Both the position numbers and the translations under genes were made by a program. The notes beneath the pieces were generated by a model. That model did not search any database and had not been told where the DNA came from. It was given only the letters and a program-made list of their open reading frames with translations. From Hypomyces perniciosus (lineage: Eukaryota; Ascomycota; Sordariomycetes; Hypocreales; Hypocreaceae), in contig SPDT01000006.1 of assembly GCA_008477525.1 (NCBI GenBank), positions 1,949,501 to 2,013,500 of the forward strand: a stretch of 64,000 nt of DNA, read 5' to 3'. Positions 1-11,843 of this stretch are shown here, piece by piece (position 1 is the first letter of the stretch; the number at the start of each line of letters is the position of its first letter).

Positions 1-335
1 AGTCGTCAATGCTCTGTCTCCTCCCTCTTCTCGCCCTCCAGCCTACGTGCCGAAGCTATACTAGTACTTCCATTGGGCACTAGTTCTCTGCCATACTCCT
101 TTTGTTTTCCTCCCCCTCTACTTCTACTTTCACATTTATTTGTACGAACCTTGGTCAGAATGTCTTCTCTAACCACCGTTGTGTCGCCATCCATTAGGCC
201 GCGCCTTCAGTCAAATCGTCAAGAAAGGCGACACTTGCTTCTGATGTGCGGCGAATCTTGAGCGATCCGTCAATCTGAAGTTGAAAGCCTGAAGTTAAAA
301 GTCCGTTGTGATTCCACGCTACTGAAGCAGCCAGC
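1..335. other. upstream region of the ARS2-like gene
   Basis: No gene is supported here. Pyrimidine-rich tracts occur at about 10-40 and 105-135, as in many fungal promoters and leaders. The open frames on both strands are short, overlap one another and show no family features. Confidence 0.5.
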
Positions 336-3048
336 ATGGACTCCTACACATCATACCGAGATTCATCAGCCCGGTCTCCAAATGAGAGGACATGGAACCG
401 CGATGATTCAAGGACACGAGAAGACCGAAATGATAGCTTTTATCGTGGCAGATCTCCTGGTATGTTCTAGCGCGTTCTTTTAGTCCACCATATGGCGTAT
501 CGAGAGCTGACAGGATCTCGCAGGGAATGAGCGCCGCGATCGTCGGCGCTCCCGTTCACCTGCTCCCGTCGATCGCTACGAACCCCGATCTCGCCGAGAT
601 GATCGAGATAGAGATGACCGACGTCGTATAAACTCACCTCCTGCAAACATTGACCGCTACGTCCCTGGTCAGGACAATAACGCGTCTTCTGGCGTTGCTG
701 TGAATCCTCTTACAGACCCTACTCGACTCCCCTATCAGGTTGGCTTCTCTTATTTCGGCGAATGGTGGAGAATGAACGAGAAGATTAAAGAGGAAAAGGA
801 ACGCGCCCGGACTGGACGAAGGCGGGAGCCTGAAAGACCTCGAGGTCCAGAGGATCGTGAAAAGGAGAAGGCCAAGATTCAAGTGGCGTATGACGCATAT
901 AAGGAAGAACTTCAGGCGAAGATGGCCAGATCCTTTGTTTTAGAACATAAGAAGGAGCAATGGTTTAGAGAGAGATATGTTCCAGAAATCCGGGATGAGT
1001 TCAAGGCTAAACTCAATGAGTTTCGACGAGGTGCATACAGTCAATGGGAGCATGATCTCGAATCAGGCACTTTTGATGACCTCTCCCTCGAAGGACTTCC
1101 GAAAAGCGAGAGTAACGGTGCTGGTGGTGTTGTCGAGAAGGAGGAAGGTGAGGCGACAGCAGCCAACGAAATTTTGGGCGTCGGGGACCTGATCCCTGCC
1201 AATGGCACAGATGTTCGCGACGAGAACCAGTTTCAACCCACCTTGCTTATCAAGACCATTGCGCCCCATGTCAGCCGACAAAACCTTGAAGCATTTTGCA
1301 AGGAACATCTTGGCGAAGCAGAAGGCGGTTTCAAATGGCTCTCTCTCTCTGATCCAAACCCCAGCAAACGATACCATCGCATTGGTTGGGTCATGCTACA
1401 CCCGTCTTCCGATGTTGCTCCTCCAATGGATCGTGCTCACCCTAAGGATGAGGATGGTGATGAGCCGATAAAGTCACCCCCACCACTGGTATCAACCGCA
1501 GAGCAGGCCCTTGAAGCTGTCAATGGTAAGACTGTCAAAGATGAGGCCCGTGGCGATTTTGTTTGCCATGTCGGAGTCCATAACCCGCCAGTGCATCCTA
1601 GAAAGAAGGCGCTTTGGGACTTGTTTTCTGCTCCAGAGCGAATTGAGAAGGATTTGCGCTTGGTCCAGCGCTTGGTCAACAAATACGAAGAAGAATTCGG
1701 GTCAGACTTCCAAGCTATTTTGAAGGTCGAGGAGAAGGTAGAGGACCTCAAGAATGCTGGCCGTCTACAGCCCGCCATCCCTCCCATCCCAGCCAGAAAG
1801 ATAAAAAAAGAGCCTGCAATGGACGAGGCGATGGACGAAGACGACTATGTGAAACATGAGGAGGAGGAGGAGGAAGAAGGGGCTATCGATGATGAAGAGG
1901 CCGATGATGAATACCTTCTTGTCAAGAAGAAACAGCTTGACCTCTTGATTGAATACCTACGTCGAGTCTTCAACTTCTGCTTCTTCTGCGTTTTCGAGAG
2001 CGATTCGGTCCACGAGTTGACGCGAAAGTGCGCTGGTGGCCATCTTCGTCGCCCTCGGAGTACTTTGTCATCATCTGCTCGAGCTGTGGCAAGAGCGAGT
2101 GCCCATGGAGAGCCCTTTCCAGACAAGAAACGCAGTGAAATGAGCGATGATATTGATGCGGAGCCTGTTGATGGGGAAAAGAAGTTTCGTAATACCTCTT
2201 CCAAGACTGAGCAGCAACTTCTCCGGGCTTACAACTGGGTCAAGACGTTTGAGGACAAGCTGATGCAGATCTTGGAACCCGACACAGCGGACATCCGCAG
2301 GCTTGGCGGACGACCCGTTGATGAGGCAGTCGATGAAGAGCTTCTCAAATATGTCAAACAAGAGGACGAGCATAAGTGGAGATGCAAAGTGCCAGAATGC
2401 ACTAAGCTTTTCAAGGAAGAACACTTCTGGAAGAAGCACGTGGAGAAGAGGCACGCTGAGTGGCTCGATGGTCTGAGGCAAGAGGTATGATGAATTGTGA
2501 ATGATTCTGGTAAATTTTGCGACTAACTTGACATGCAGTTTGAGCTTATTAACGCATATGTGATGGACCCAGCACACATTGCCCCTTCGCGAACTGATGC
2601 CAACTCCAACGGCCACTTCCCCCCTGCCAACGGCCAGTCGACATCAGGGACTCCTCGCGGGTTTAATTTGCAGAATTTTTCTATGAATGGCATGATGGGT
2701 ATGCCAGGATTCCCAATGGCTCCAGGTGGTTTCCCCCCCTTGTTTGCGGGTATGCAAGCGAACGGTTGGAACCCGACAGGCGATGATCGTTCTGGAGGAC
2801 CAGTTCGCCGTGGCGGCATGTCTAGTGGGCGTGGCCAACATCGCTCCGGACCGTACGATCGCCGCGGAGGGAATCGATGGGATGGAGGTGGCGGGCGAAA
2901 CCGAAATGGTGGATCGCGATGGGGAGACGGGGCTGGCGGAGCAGGTGCGGGTCCTCGTGAAGCCGTGCAAGGCCGCAGCTTGAAGAGCTATGAGGATCTG
3001 GACAATGTCTCTGGAGGCGGAAGCGGGGGTGGCGAGCTCAACTACTAG
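336..3048 (+). CDS. ARS2/SERRATE-like zinc-finger RNA-processing protein
   Basis: Exons are 336-459, 524-2484 and 2539-3048, giving 864 aa. Both introns are GT-AG; the second (54 nt) has a clear ctaac branch point. The family (ARS2 in animals, SERRATE in plants) links the nuclear cap-binding complex to RNA processing and decay. Visible in order: an Arg/Ser/Asp-rich N terminus; a conserved basic helical block around residues 105-190; an RRM-like block around 281-334 starting LLIKTIAPHV; an acidic Glu-rich stretch; a block with EYLRRVFNFCFFC typical of the family; a C2H2-like zinc finger near 662-685 with the CKVPEC pair and a paired-His end; and a Gly/Arg-rich tail. The ATG at 336 is the first in frame and gives a smooth splice into the RS-like stretch. 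It converges on the THOC5-like gene, another nuclear RNA factor. Confidence 0.85.
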
Positions 3049-3828
3049 ACTCGGTTATGCTTACACTGGCAGGGAAAGACTGAGCAGCTAGCCAACTTGC
3101 ATCTCTGGACAAGATCGGGAGTCGAGTTTTTATTTCATGATGGCTGTAATCGGGGAGGTTTGAGCATAGTTGCCTGCCACGCAACACATTTGGAATTCCG
3201 GTGGTTTTTTTGCACACGATCGCGCGTGTACGTTAGTAGTAGTATTATGTACACTTACGTTTTCAATGTTACAATAGGATCTATCAATGCTTTTATCAAA
3301 TTACTCTTATGGATGATATTCGGAGCAGTTGCGGATTTGAAATGTATTTTGTTTCCCGCTATTAGGTCGGCTGCCTAGGTACTCGAGGATAGCACCGGTA
3401 CGCATTGACTTGAGAGCTTTACATATTCTAGAGTCGCCCTATCAACTAGAGTCTTCAGATGTAGGGTCTCCAGCCGTCCCGGTGTCGCATAGTTCTAGTC
3501 TTTCAGCTCGGAGAGCTCTCATGAGAGGTCGAATCATCTCGTTGTTAGAAAAGGAAAGCTTTCTTCCCTTGGTCAGTCCCACGTATCATCCCCCGGTCTT
3601 GACTCTGTTCACCAGCAATCACCCGTATTGCAGGATGCATAAATAGTGCTTATTTTTTGTTCGATGGGAACTTCCAGAGGCCTGTAGATCCTATATGGAT
3701 GCCGTCTTGAAGTTGTCGTTCTGAGCTTCGCGCTACTTTGGGACCGAAAGTATTCATCGTTCTAACCGCATGTCTGTCATGTTGGAGACAGGGTGGATGC
3801 AGAGGATTCTTTCCATGGCGGTGATGGT
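3049..3828. other. convergent 3' intergenic region between ARS2-like and THOC5-like genes
   Basis: This interval holds the 3' untranslated regions and terminators of two converging genes. It is AT-richer than the coding DNA. I see no further gene, RNA or repeat in it. Confidence 0.5.
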
Positions 3829-4583
3829 TCATGGTGCCTTTTCAAATAGCTCGAGGATAGGTTTCGCGGCCTGCAGGATATGTGAGAAGACAGTTTTGGG
3901 GGATGTGCAGAGACGAAGGCAAAACAAACATCTATGAATTTCTCTAGATCTTGGTCCAAGTTGGCCAAATCATCTTTTCTCCTCTTGTTTTCTGCAATGA
4001 GCTTCTGTTTCCTCTTCAACAGCTCCTGGCGACGCTGCTCTAGTGCCTCACGCTCTTCCCGCTCGTGTTCAATCCGTGCAAACATGAGAGTGTTTTCGTC
4101 GGCATCGGTGTGCTCAGGATGCTGAGTGAGGAAGTCCTCGACGGGGATGAGAGGCAGTTGTTGATACTTGTGGCTAGAGGAGAAGCACGAATCAGCCCCG
4201 ATATGAGCCAGAGAGAGGTGCGCGGGAGGAACTCACTCATAGGACTCGCAAGCGGTGATTTCGCCCTGAAGATGGCGCTGCTCGTAGTAGAGATTTTGCA
4301 GCTGAAGATGGAGTCGGTCGACTTCCTGCCGGGCCTCGGCGGTCAAAGACTTGGTCTCGCGAGCAGATAGACATGCATTTCGATGGAGGCCGCGTAGATG
4401 GGAGATGTTGGTAAAGAGGTGCTTCTGCTGCTTTGCGATCTCGGCCTGGGTTTCGGCGGATGCGCGACCGTCTGCTGTTTGGTCGGCGAGCTGAAGCAAG
4501 GCGTGTGCCTGGTCGCGAGCTTGGTCGGAGATTTGGAGCACGGCGGCCAGCGTCGGCTCGGAAACGATCTTTTCGACGGCCAT
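3829..4583 (-). CDS. THO complex subunit 5 (THOC5/Fms-interacting protein family)
   Basis: Exons on the minus strand are 4583-4237, 4173-3930 and 3870-3829, giving 210 aa. The introns are 63 and 59 nt with canonical ends. THOC5 is part of the THO/TREX complex, which couples transcription to mRNA export in the nucleus. The protein is almost wholly helical and coiled coil. It has the fungal THOC5 core: LRGLHRNA, then EVDRLHLQLQNLYYEQRHL, then ACESYDHKYQQLPLIP across the first splice junction, then a charged coiled coil ending LEKFIDAAKPILELFEK across the second. The start chosen is MAVEKIV; an in-frame ATG 63 nt upstream exists but adds a low-complexity extension. The length fits the short fungal form of the family. 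Confidence 0.82.
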
Positions 4584-5068
4584 GGCGGATTGACGTATGG
4601 TGGAGGAAGGCTGATTGATGATGATTGATCGGGGGTAGCGAGACAAACAGGGACGACAAAGGAAAGGAAAGGCTGACGGTCAGGAGGACAAGGCGTGACA
4701 AGGCTGAGAACTCAGAGCAGAGCGAGGAGACGGAAAGTGCCGAATCAGTCGCGTTGCATGCGCGCCAAGATCGCTGATCCGTATTGATGGGTGTCCACAG
4801 TGGACCAGACAGCCAGTCAGGCCTGCAGTATCTCACCTAATAAAACATTTCTGCAGAGACACGCGCGGGAACCTGCGGATAAGATGAGATTGAGCGACTT
4901 TGTTGCAGTCGGCTCTCGGTGCTCGAAAACGAGAGCAGAGCGTGACCAGGCCAGCCAGGAAATCTTACATACGAGTACATGCGGATACGGGGTAATAATT
5001 TACTACTTGTCCGAGTGCTCCGTAATACTTTGCAGTGTGGTACTAATAGTAGCAGCAGTATTACATAC

Positions 5069-5087
5069 TACTCCGTACTACGGAGTA
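5069..5087. repeat. perfect inverted pair of the TACTCCGTA motif
   Basis: TACTCCGTA at 5069-5077 and its reverse complement TACGGAGTA at 5079-5087 are separated by one base. The 19-bp element can form a 9-bp stem. It belongs to the dispersed motif family described in the findings. Confidence 0.85.
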
Positions 5088-5315
5088 ATGGTCCGATTAA
5101 CGATAATAAATAAATAAATCACCCGCCCCTTGTTGCTGATCTCCGGCTCGCTACTCTGTCTTCTTCTGTCATCGGCAGGATCTGAAGCATCATACGAAGC
5201 TGCTACCACTACGGAGTACTACTACTAGTACTACTACTACTGCACCTTTCACCTTGATGGGCCGCTCTTCTGCATGTCCCTATGTAAGGACCCAGACTGC
5301 CAAATCTACTAAAAA

Positions 5316-5331
5316 TACGGAGTACGGAGTA
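5316..5331. repeat. overlapping tandem copies of TACGGAGTA
   Basis: Two exact copies (5316-5324 and 5323-5331) share their terminal TA. Another exact copy lies at 5210-5218. All sit upstream of the Izh3-like gene. Confidence 0.8.
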
Positions 5332-5650
5332 CCACTATTAGCACATAGGTACTCCCCACTGCCCATCATTCCCAGACCCAGACGTTGAACTGTTGGGGCG
5401 CATCATCGCAATCCTCCTCACTACACTGCCCGATCAGCAGGCCCGATCAGCAGCGTTTGGGGCGAAATCAGCACAAAGTACGTTTCTCTCCGTACGAACC
5501 ACCTATCAAGAAAGCCATTCTTCGCCTCATTTTGGCGGCCTCAACCAATCAATCATCCACCACTCCTTCAGCTCGTGCCTGATGTAAGACGGTTCGCCAG
5601 GCTCACCAACAGAAACCCAGAACCCTGGAAAAGCCATTCTAGCCGCCACC

Positions 5651-7180
5651 ATGGCTGATGTAACGACGGCTCTCACGTCGGCATGCGGCTTTAATGTCAA
5701 TGACGGCAACACCATCGCCTCTGCCTCCGGCTCTGATGTGCGCCACGATCATCAGCCTGCGCGACGCCGCCGCCATTCTTTCTTCATACCTCGGAGAAAG
5801 TCTCTGGTCGGCCAGATCATGGACAGCGAGGAAGGCCTCCTGCTCAAGGTGGACCTGTTTCTTTCTGAGCTGGAGCGAAGACTGGACTTCATCGAGAGCT
5901 ATGTCGATCTCGGCAAAGATTCTAGCATTTCGCGGGCATTCTCGACCCTCCAGGCCGTTCGCACGCGATGTTCTCAGGCGTCCGAGGACGTCATCGGCGC
6001 TGGCCGCCGAAGACTGCACATCATGATTGAGACGCTGGAAAGCCGATATCAGGAGACGTTGGCCGCTACGGAAACGCTTCACGAAAAGGCCTGTGTAGGA
6101 ATCGACATCTTGGAGGACATGTTGGCCGAGTTCGAAACGCGCGCATACAAGTTCCGCGCGCAAAGCTTGGCGAATGCAGCCACTGCTGCCGAGGCGTTCA
6201 TGGATGAGGGCCGAAGAGTCGCAAACGAGAGTATTGAGCGCGCAAGGCACGTCGTCGACGAGGGAATCGAACGCGCCGTGCGAGCTGCCCTGTCTCTAGA
6301 GGAACATATACAACAGGCCGTCGTGCTGGCGCGGCACAGGGGTTTGCTGTTGTACGACGAGCTGCCCACTCCATGGCGAAACAATCCACACATCAAGAAG
6401 GGGTATCGCTTCGCAGAGACCAAGCTGGAATGCGTTAGGTCTGCCTTCAACATATCCAACGAATTCATCAACATCTGGTCACATGCCCTCGGCCTTATTC
6501 TCGTTCTGGCAGTGGCCTTTTACTTCTACCCGAGTAGCGCCAACTTTAGTATGAGCACCAAGACGGATGTCGTTGTGGCTGGCATTTTCTTCATCATGGC
6601 CTGCCTGACTTTGGTATGCTCCACCATCTGGCACACCATGAATGCCGTTGCGGACGTAAATGCCATCTCCATGTTCGCCTGCGTTGACTATACCGGCATC
6701 TCCCTCCTCATTGCCGCCTCCATTATGACGACCGAGTATACCGCTTTCTACTGTGATCCTATCAGCCGCTGGACATACATGTCTCTTACTGCTTTACTGG
6801 GTGCCGGAGGAGTCATACTACCCTGGCACCCGAAATTCAACGGCGCTGACATGGCCTGGGCCCGAGTCGCCTTCTTTGTTGGCCTCGCTCTAACCGGCTT
6901 TATGCCTATGCTGCAGCTTTACCTGACCCACGGTCCAGACTTTGTTCTCAACTTTTACTCACCCATTACCAAGTCGCTCATGGTGTATTTCGGTGGCGCC
7001 ATTGTCTATGCTAGCCAGATACCCGAGCGATGGTTTCCTGGCATGTTCGACTACATCGGAGGTAGCCACAACCTCTGGCATGCTGCCGTACTGGGCGGTA
7101 TTCTCTTCCACTACACAGCTATGCAGCAGTTTTTCTCCAACGCCTTCCTTCGAGCCGAAGGGGGTTGTCCTGCTTACTGA
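5651..7180 (+). CDS. Izh3-like PAQR/hemolysin-III family seven-pass membrane protein
   Basis: A single intronless frame of 509 aa with an ATG in good context (gccaccATGG). The N-terminal half is soluble with amphipathic helical segments. The hydrophobic core runs from about residue 275 to 505 with seven predicted membrane spans. PAQR motifs are visible: NEFINIWSHALGL before the first span, STIWHTMN with a conserved His, and SHNLWHAAVLGGILFH near the end with the paired His residues expected to bind zinc. The long N-terminal extension is typical of the yeast Izh3 subgroup rather than the short Izh1/2/4 proteins or animal adiponectin receptors. These proteins are linked to zinc and sterol/sphingolipid homeostasis; ceramidase-like activity is proposed for the family. 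Function here is inferred by family. Confidence 0.87.
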   Translation: MADVTTALTSACGFNVNDGNTIASASGSDVRHDHQPARRRRHSFFIPRRKSLVGQIMDSEEGLLLKVDLFLSELERRLDFIESYVDLGKDSSISRAFSTLQAVRTRCSQASEDVIGAGRRRLHIMIETLESRYQETLAATETLHEKACVGIDILEDMLAEFETRAYKFRAQSLANAATAAEAFMDEGRRVANESIERARHVVDEGIERAVRAALSLEEHIQQAVVLARHRGLLLYDELPTPWRNNPHIKKGYRFAETKLECVRSAFNISNEFINIWSHALGLILVLAVAFYFYPSSANFSMSTKTDVVVAGIFFIMACLTLVCSTIWHTMNAVADVNAISMFACVDYTGISLLIAASIMTTEYTAFYCDPISRWTYMSLTALLGAGGVILPWHPKFNGADMAWARVAFFVGLALTGFMPMLQLYLTHGPDFVLNFYSPITKSLMVYFGGAIVYASQIPERWFPGMFDYIGGSHNLWHAAVLGGILFHYTAMQQFFSNAFLRAEGGCPAY

Positions 7181-8117
7181 GGAACCTTCCTCTCTGTGGC
7201 CCAACGAAAGACATCTGCAGCAGTGTTTTACCTTGTACCACGCTGGATTATGACTTTGGATGCGACTTGGGACCTTGAATACGTGCATGTGAAACGAGTG
7301 TTTTGTTTCGGATGATGAATGATGCCGCTGAGAAACATCCTCTGTTGAGAAGGAATCTTGTATAATAATATTTTGCATCGATACATCGGCGTTTGCGTGA
7401 GGGCTGTGTTGGCAGCTAGAGATGCTGCATTGGGCAGCAACGGTGCATATGTTGGTAGCATTGATCACATAGAGTACACAATGGACTGAATCTATCATAC
7501 GTCGTTACGCCGTCTTTGAAGGAAGCAGTTAACGTCGATGATGCGTATCCCTCACATGGAATCCGACGTGACCCTAATTTGTCTGTGACCCCGATCGTCT
7601 TTAGCCATGAACAGATAGATAGACACGACGACGATCTACTCTGTCCAACGTTTCTCATAAAGCATAATCATCAACTCATCAGGGCTCGACTCGGCATTTC
7701 TTTTCTGTCTGCCGCGACTGCCCTTTGCCTCTGGAATTACCCCCTTTCTTCCTCACTGGTAGTGTGGACCCATTCGATACTCTCTTCCTTCCTCAACATT
7801 TGGGAAGTCTAGTAGACCCCGGTGCCGCCGGTTCATATATTAAGGCTCCTATTTGAAGCCACCAACTGTTTAGCCACACAGGCACCAATAACCTATCTGG
7901 CCTGCGCCCGGCGATGCCAACTGAATTTTGGCAGAAGGGCGGTATACTAGTAAGCAACGGCGTTGTCATCATATTGGGTCGTCATTTGTGGCTTTCAAAT
8001 CAACTGGGCCCTTGGCAAGGCACAGACGATTATCATCCTGAAAGGTCCAACGCTCATTGGGGGTTACGACCCCATATAAACTTGCCGTGAGTTCATTTCA
8101 CTCATCTTCCATGAGCT
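7181..8117. other. convergent intergenic region after Izh3-like and Bub2-like genes
   Basis: This holds the 3' untranslated regions of the two converging genes. Short open frames on both strands overlap and show no conserved features. No RNA gene or repeat is evident. Confidence 0.5.
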
Positions 8118-9593
8118 TCAAAGAGCGTGAGTAACAATATCGGCGTAGACATCATCGGGTATCTTCTTGATGATACTGATTGTGACACTCTTTATGAGGT
8201 CGGCATTCAGCTGCGGGAATGAGCGCAGAAGTTTATTAGGGCTGGGTTGAAGTCAGTATTTGCATCCTGGATATGTAAAGTAGACTAAATACCTTGGAGA
8301 TTGGAGGATCTGAGTACGCATGATGGTAAGCTGGGCCACAATGCATACAATGTTGAGGTGCGGCCCATAGGCAAAAAGGAAGTCCCAGAGACGCAACACC
8401 TCTGGTAGAGGTGGCGTACAGGCACAGAGTGTTAAAACAGAGGGAAACGCATAGATTTCAGCCGATAAACCCTTGGCCGTCAGATACATGCTGAGCTTAG
8501 GATCAACAATAGCCAGAACCTTGTCAACCAGGGCGAGACCCCGATGAACGCCATCCATTGCGCCCCGAATGTAGCCCGGACATTCGCGGGTTAACAGGGA
8601 GTGAAACGCAACGAAGGCTTCAGCCTCACTGCGAGCAGCGTAGAGAAACGGGGCAGCCAGGACATTCATCCCCTGAACATACACGCCAGGTTCAAGAGTC
8701 GCACTAGATTCTAGAAGCAGTTAGAATCCGTACTTGGGGTTCAGGTCTTTTATGACATCGGAAGAACATACTAGTTTGGGAGTGCCCGGAGACGCTACCT
8801 CCAAAGCCCTCTCTCGGAGGTAGTGAAGAATGACTGCTGCCAGGGCGGCTTTGGCGCTCATCCTCTTTCGAGTCATGAAGCTGCCAAGCAATGGCGTTGA
8901 GAAGTCGTATCAGACTTGCTTCGCTAACCCGTCGCCGGAAGAGAGGATCGGTCGTGAGTGTGCGGAAGGTATCGTTACGGATCTTGGAGTAGGCTGGAGA
9001 GGCTCCGCGGTGAATGAGAGCCAGATAGTCGTCGGTTGACATGATCGGGGCATCGAGAAGGACTAGCCAAACGTATATCCTCAGTGTCGACTGGCACAAG
9101 TATCAGCAAATTGTCTTCTCGACCAGGTCAACAAGCTTCTCTACCGTACCATTCCATCCTCGGCAGCTTTAACACCTTCATCAACGACCTTCCACCTGGC
9201 ACTCTCAAGAGCGCCGAGAAAGTCGCCGTCCGTAGGCCCATCGCGAATGATTTGTTGCAAGGATAGATGGCCATGGGAAAATACCGGCTTTTTCAGGCCC
9301 GAACGCCGGATGCCCGAGACAGGACTCATGTTGTGAAGAGGCGGAGGCGTGGCATCGCTGTTGGCGCGCCCTCGCGACCGTCCCATCGAAGCAGAATTGC
9401 CTGGAGGCGAGACATTGCGCTGTAACTCGCGGCGCTGCTGGGAGATGAGCGACGTCTGCTGGCTCGCCGCCCTAGCCCCGAGGGCATGGGCAGATTGAAG
9501 TCGCCGGAGCGCGCGATGCGTTCGTGGTGATGAAGGGGCTTGGAGAAGATCGGCTTGGATCGAGGCGGGCAACAGTGGATTCGCGTCGGGCAT
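8118..9593 (-). CDS. BUB2: Bub2-type TBC-domain GAP of the spindle checkpoint / mitotic exit (SIN/MEN) pathway
   Basis: Exons on the minus strand are 9593-9150, 9090-8772, 8710-8293 and 8241-8118, giving 434 aa. Introns are 59, 61 and 51 nt and all junctions keep frame. The first about 148 residues are a Ser/Arg/Gln-rich extension followed by LSLQQIIRDG. The TBC core has the arginine-finger motif KIRNDTFRTL (IxxDxxR) and the glutamine-finger motif YVQGMN. The C terminus SPSPNKLLRSFPQLNA plus IIKKIPDDVYADIV is characteristic of Bub2/Cdc16. In yeasts Bub2 with Bfa1/Byr4 restrains the Tem1/Spg1 GTPase at the spindle pole body; the same role is inferred here. The N terminus is longer than in yeast Bub2, and its start is the only uncertain part. 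Confidence 0.85.
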
Positions 9594-11843
9594 GTCTGCG
9601 GGTAGCCAACACGATAGCTACGAAAAAGGCTGGCTGGATTGGATGTTTGAGGATCTGAGTCGGTTCAGAAAAGCAACTGGCTCAGACTTGTGGAGGGTTC
9701 GTTGTGCGCCGTGCGGCTGTTGGGGTGAGTGGTGAGTTGATGTCGGGTGAAGCTATGGGGAGGGAGGCTAGGCTGCTGTGTGGCTGCTACTCCGTACATA
9801 CATGCAAGATGTTGCGACTCCTACTACCCAGCCATGGTACATCGTCCAGTAGGCTGTGAAGGGTCAACCGATGATGCAAGGCGTACGCCAGACTGCATTT
9901 GTACTTCGTATGTCCGCCCGCATCGCATGTTTGCTGCATTTGAGGCGTTAATGTGCATGCAATTCTGTTGGAGCAGCCGTTGGGGAAAAGATGTCTTCAT
10001 TCCTATTTTTCCCCTTGTCAAGGGAAACGAGACTCTCCCAGATTGGGTTGGTATGGATACCCCTGCCCTTTGGCGCAATATCGGAACATCGGGGCCTCGA
10101 AGATCCGATCACATCTGGAGAAACATCAACTCCCCCTTCTCGCAGTTTCTCACTATCTCAAACGTCAAGCATTGTCGGATCACCTCCTCTGAAGGCTGTG
10201 AAAGATCGAGGCTCACATCTGCGACGCGTATTCGTCATCTCATCTTCTCCTTCTGTACGTACTTATACAAGCATACCTATGTGACTCGGCTACTAGTACG
10301 CCACATTATACGACAAGGCGTGGCCGAGACTCGACGTTCACGGCTGAATGAGACATGTCAGAAGGGCTAGAAATCCTGCTCAGATTCACAGTGTAACCCC
10401 CCAGAGAAGGAAGGGCAATGTCGGCTGGAGATACCACCCACCAGCATCCGGTCAGGAGGCATCTCAACACTTTATCTTTGGTTCTAGACTGCGCATCTAC
10501 GTTGGCTAATAAGGAGTAATTCGACATGGTGGCGTTGGACCACCATTCCTCCGTATTGATGGCAGCATCTCGAGAGTGAGGTCCATCTGTCAAGACAGAT
10601 CGTTCCGTTCCGTCCGATCCGGAGGCTTTCGTCTACATGAAAATGTTTCTAATAATAGCTCTATGGCAAAAGAGCAAGAATGTTCTCTACAAAGCATCAT
10701 CGAAAAGCATTTAGTAGTAAGACGAGGAAAACATGAGCCAAATGATGTGAAGGTCCGGAGAATTACTAACGTTTAATACTAACGCTTGGGATCAGCCCCA
10801 TGCTGGCTCGTTGTCTGCCTGGCAGCACGCGAGTATACTCTATGCTTACACGTAAATGAATATTTACCACTTGTACGAAGCAAGTTGGGCTATACTAATA
10901 GTGCCTGCAAGTCTGTCGTTTATACCCCTCCGTACGGACACATGATAATACCACGTCTACAATTCCGACGTGAAAGCGATGGCATCAGAAGCCTCCAATA
11001 TCAGTAGTTGGTAGAAAGACATCAAGCTACTGCCACAAAGAGCATAGGCGTGATTGCGACATGGTCACATTGGGGCATTTTGTGGGGGGAGGTCAAGCGC
11101 CGATGTTGTCATGGCCCCCAAAGAGCCGCCTTTGGCTCCCGCTGTCTGACTTCGACCATCGGATTGCGTGCGCGCAGGCTCTGCTTATGAACCCCAATGA
11201 AAATCGGAATGAAGGAAGCAATGATGGATCTCTCCAGTCACTGTGGGGATTCTTTCCCTTTTATTGCTCATCTAGTTAAAACTGCCCGACTTCCGTTGAC
11301 GGACCTTCGGCTTACACCTATTCGTATGAACCTCACCCTTGTCTTCCTACCCATGATAAACATTCACCCTCTCCGCGACATCGCGGTTATTACTCCTTCA
11401 TCTTTGCATTTCGACGAATATCACGCAATATTCTCATATACTCCAACTCCAACACATCCCTCCGATAGCCTCCGCCAACTACCAACCAGAACACCCCTCA
11501 CCAAGCTAACGAGACTCTCCCTACATATTAGACTGTTTCTAACAGGATAACGCTCCCTTCCCCCACAGACTAAGATCGTCTTACCGGGATCCCTCCAACC
11601 GATGCTTCAGGGTTACTCATCGGGTGGTTACGCCGGGACTGCCATCACGCCAAGCCGGGCCATCGCCATCGTTGTCGCTCCTAGTGAGAACAACCGAGGG
11701 CCCGATCGTCTCTGAAACAAATAAGAAGAAGATGGCGTGCTAGAACAACGTATCTCATTTTCACCTATTCAGGTTCTCTAGATCCTTTGCTCTCTGTTCA
11801 ACCTGTTGGATAGAACTCCTCGTCTTTTTACTTATAGAATTTC
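9594..11843. other. 2.25-kb intergenic region
   Basis: This lies between the divergent Bub2-like and sulfate permease genes and must hold both promoters. It carries one exact TACTCCGTA (9788-9796) and one TACTTCGTA near 9902. A 207-codon open frame at 9747-10370 has no start context, conserved motif or splice logic, and I do not call it a gene. The last about 300 bases before the permease are pyrimidine-rich, as in a leader. Confidence 0.5.

Larger units (their letters stand above)
4584..5650. promoter_or_regulatory. divergent promoter region of THOC5-like and Izh3-like genes
   Basis: The two flanking genes point away from each other, so this 1.07-kb stretch must hold both promoters. It carries five exact copies of the 9-mer TACTCCGTA/TACGGAGTA between 5069 and 5331, plus short TACTAC/TAGTA runs. 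No convincing TATA box or third gene is seen. Confidence 0.5.

Noticed and set aside
5069..5331. CRISPR-like array of short repeats
   Set aside because: Copies are 9 bp, irregularly spaced, in both orientations, and in a eukaryotic genome.
9747..10370. 207-codon plus-strand open frame
   Set aside because: No domain, no start context, no splice logic, low similarity to protein composition; overlaps the promoter region between divergent genes.
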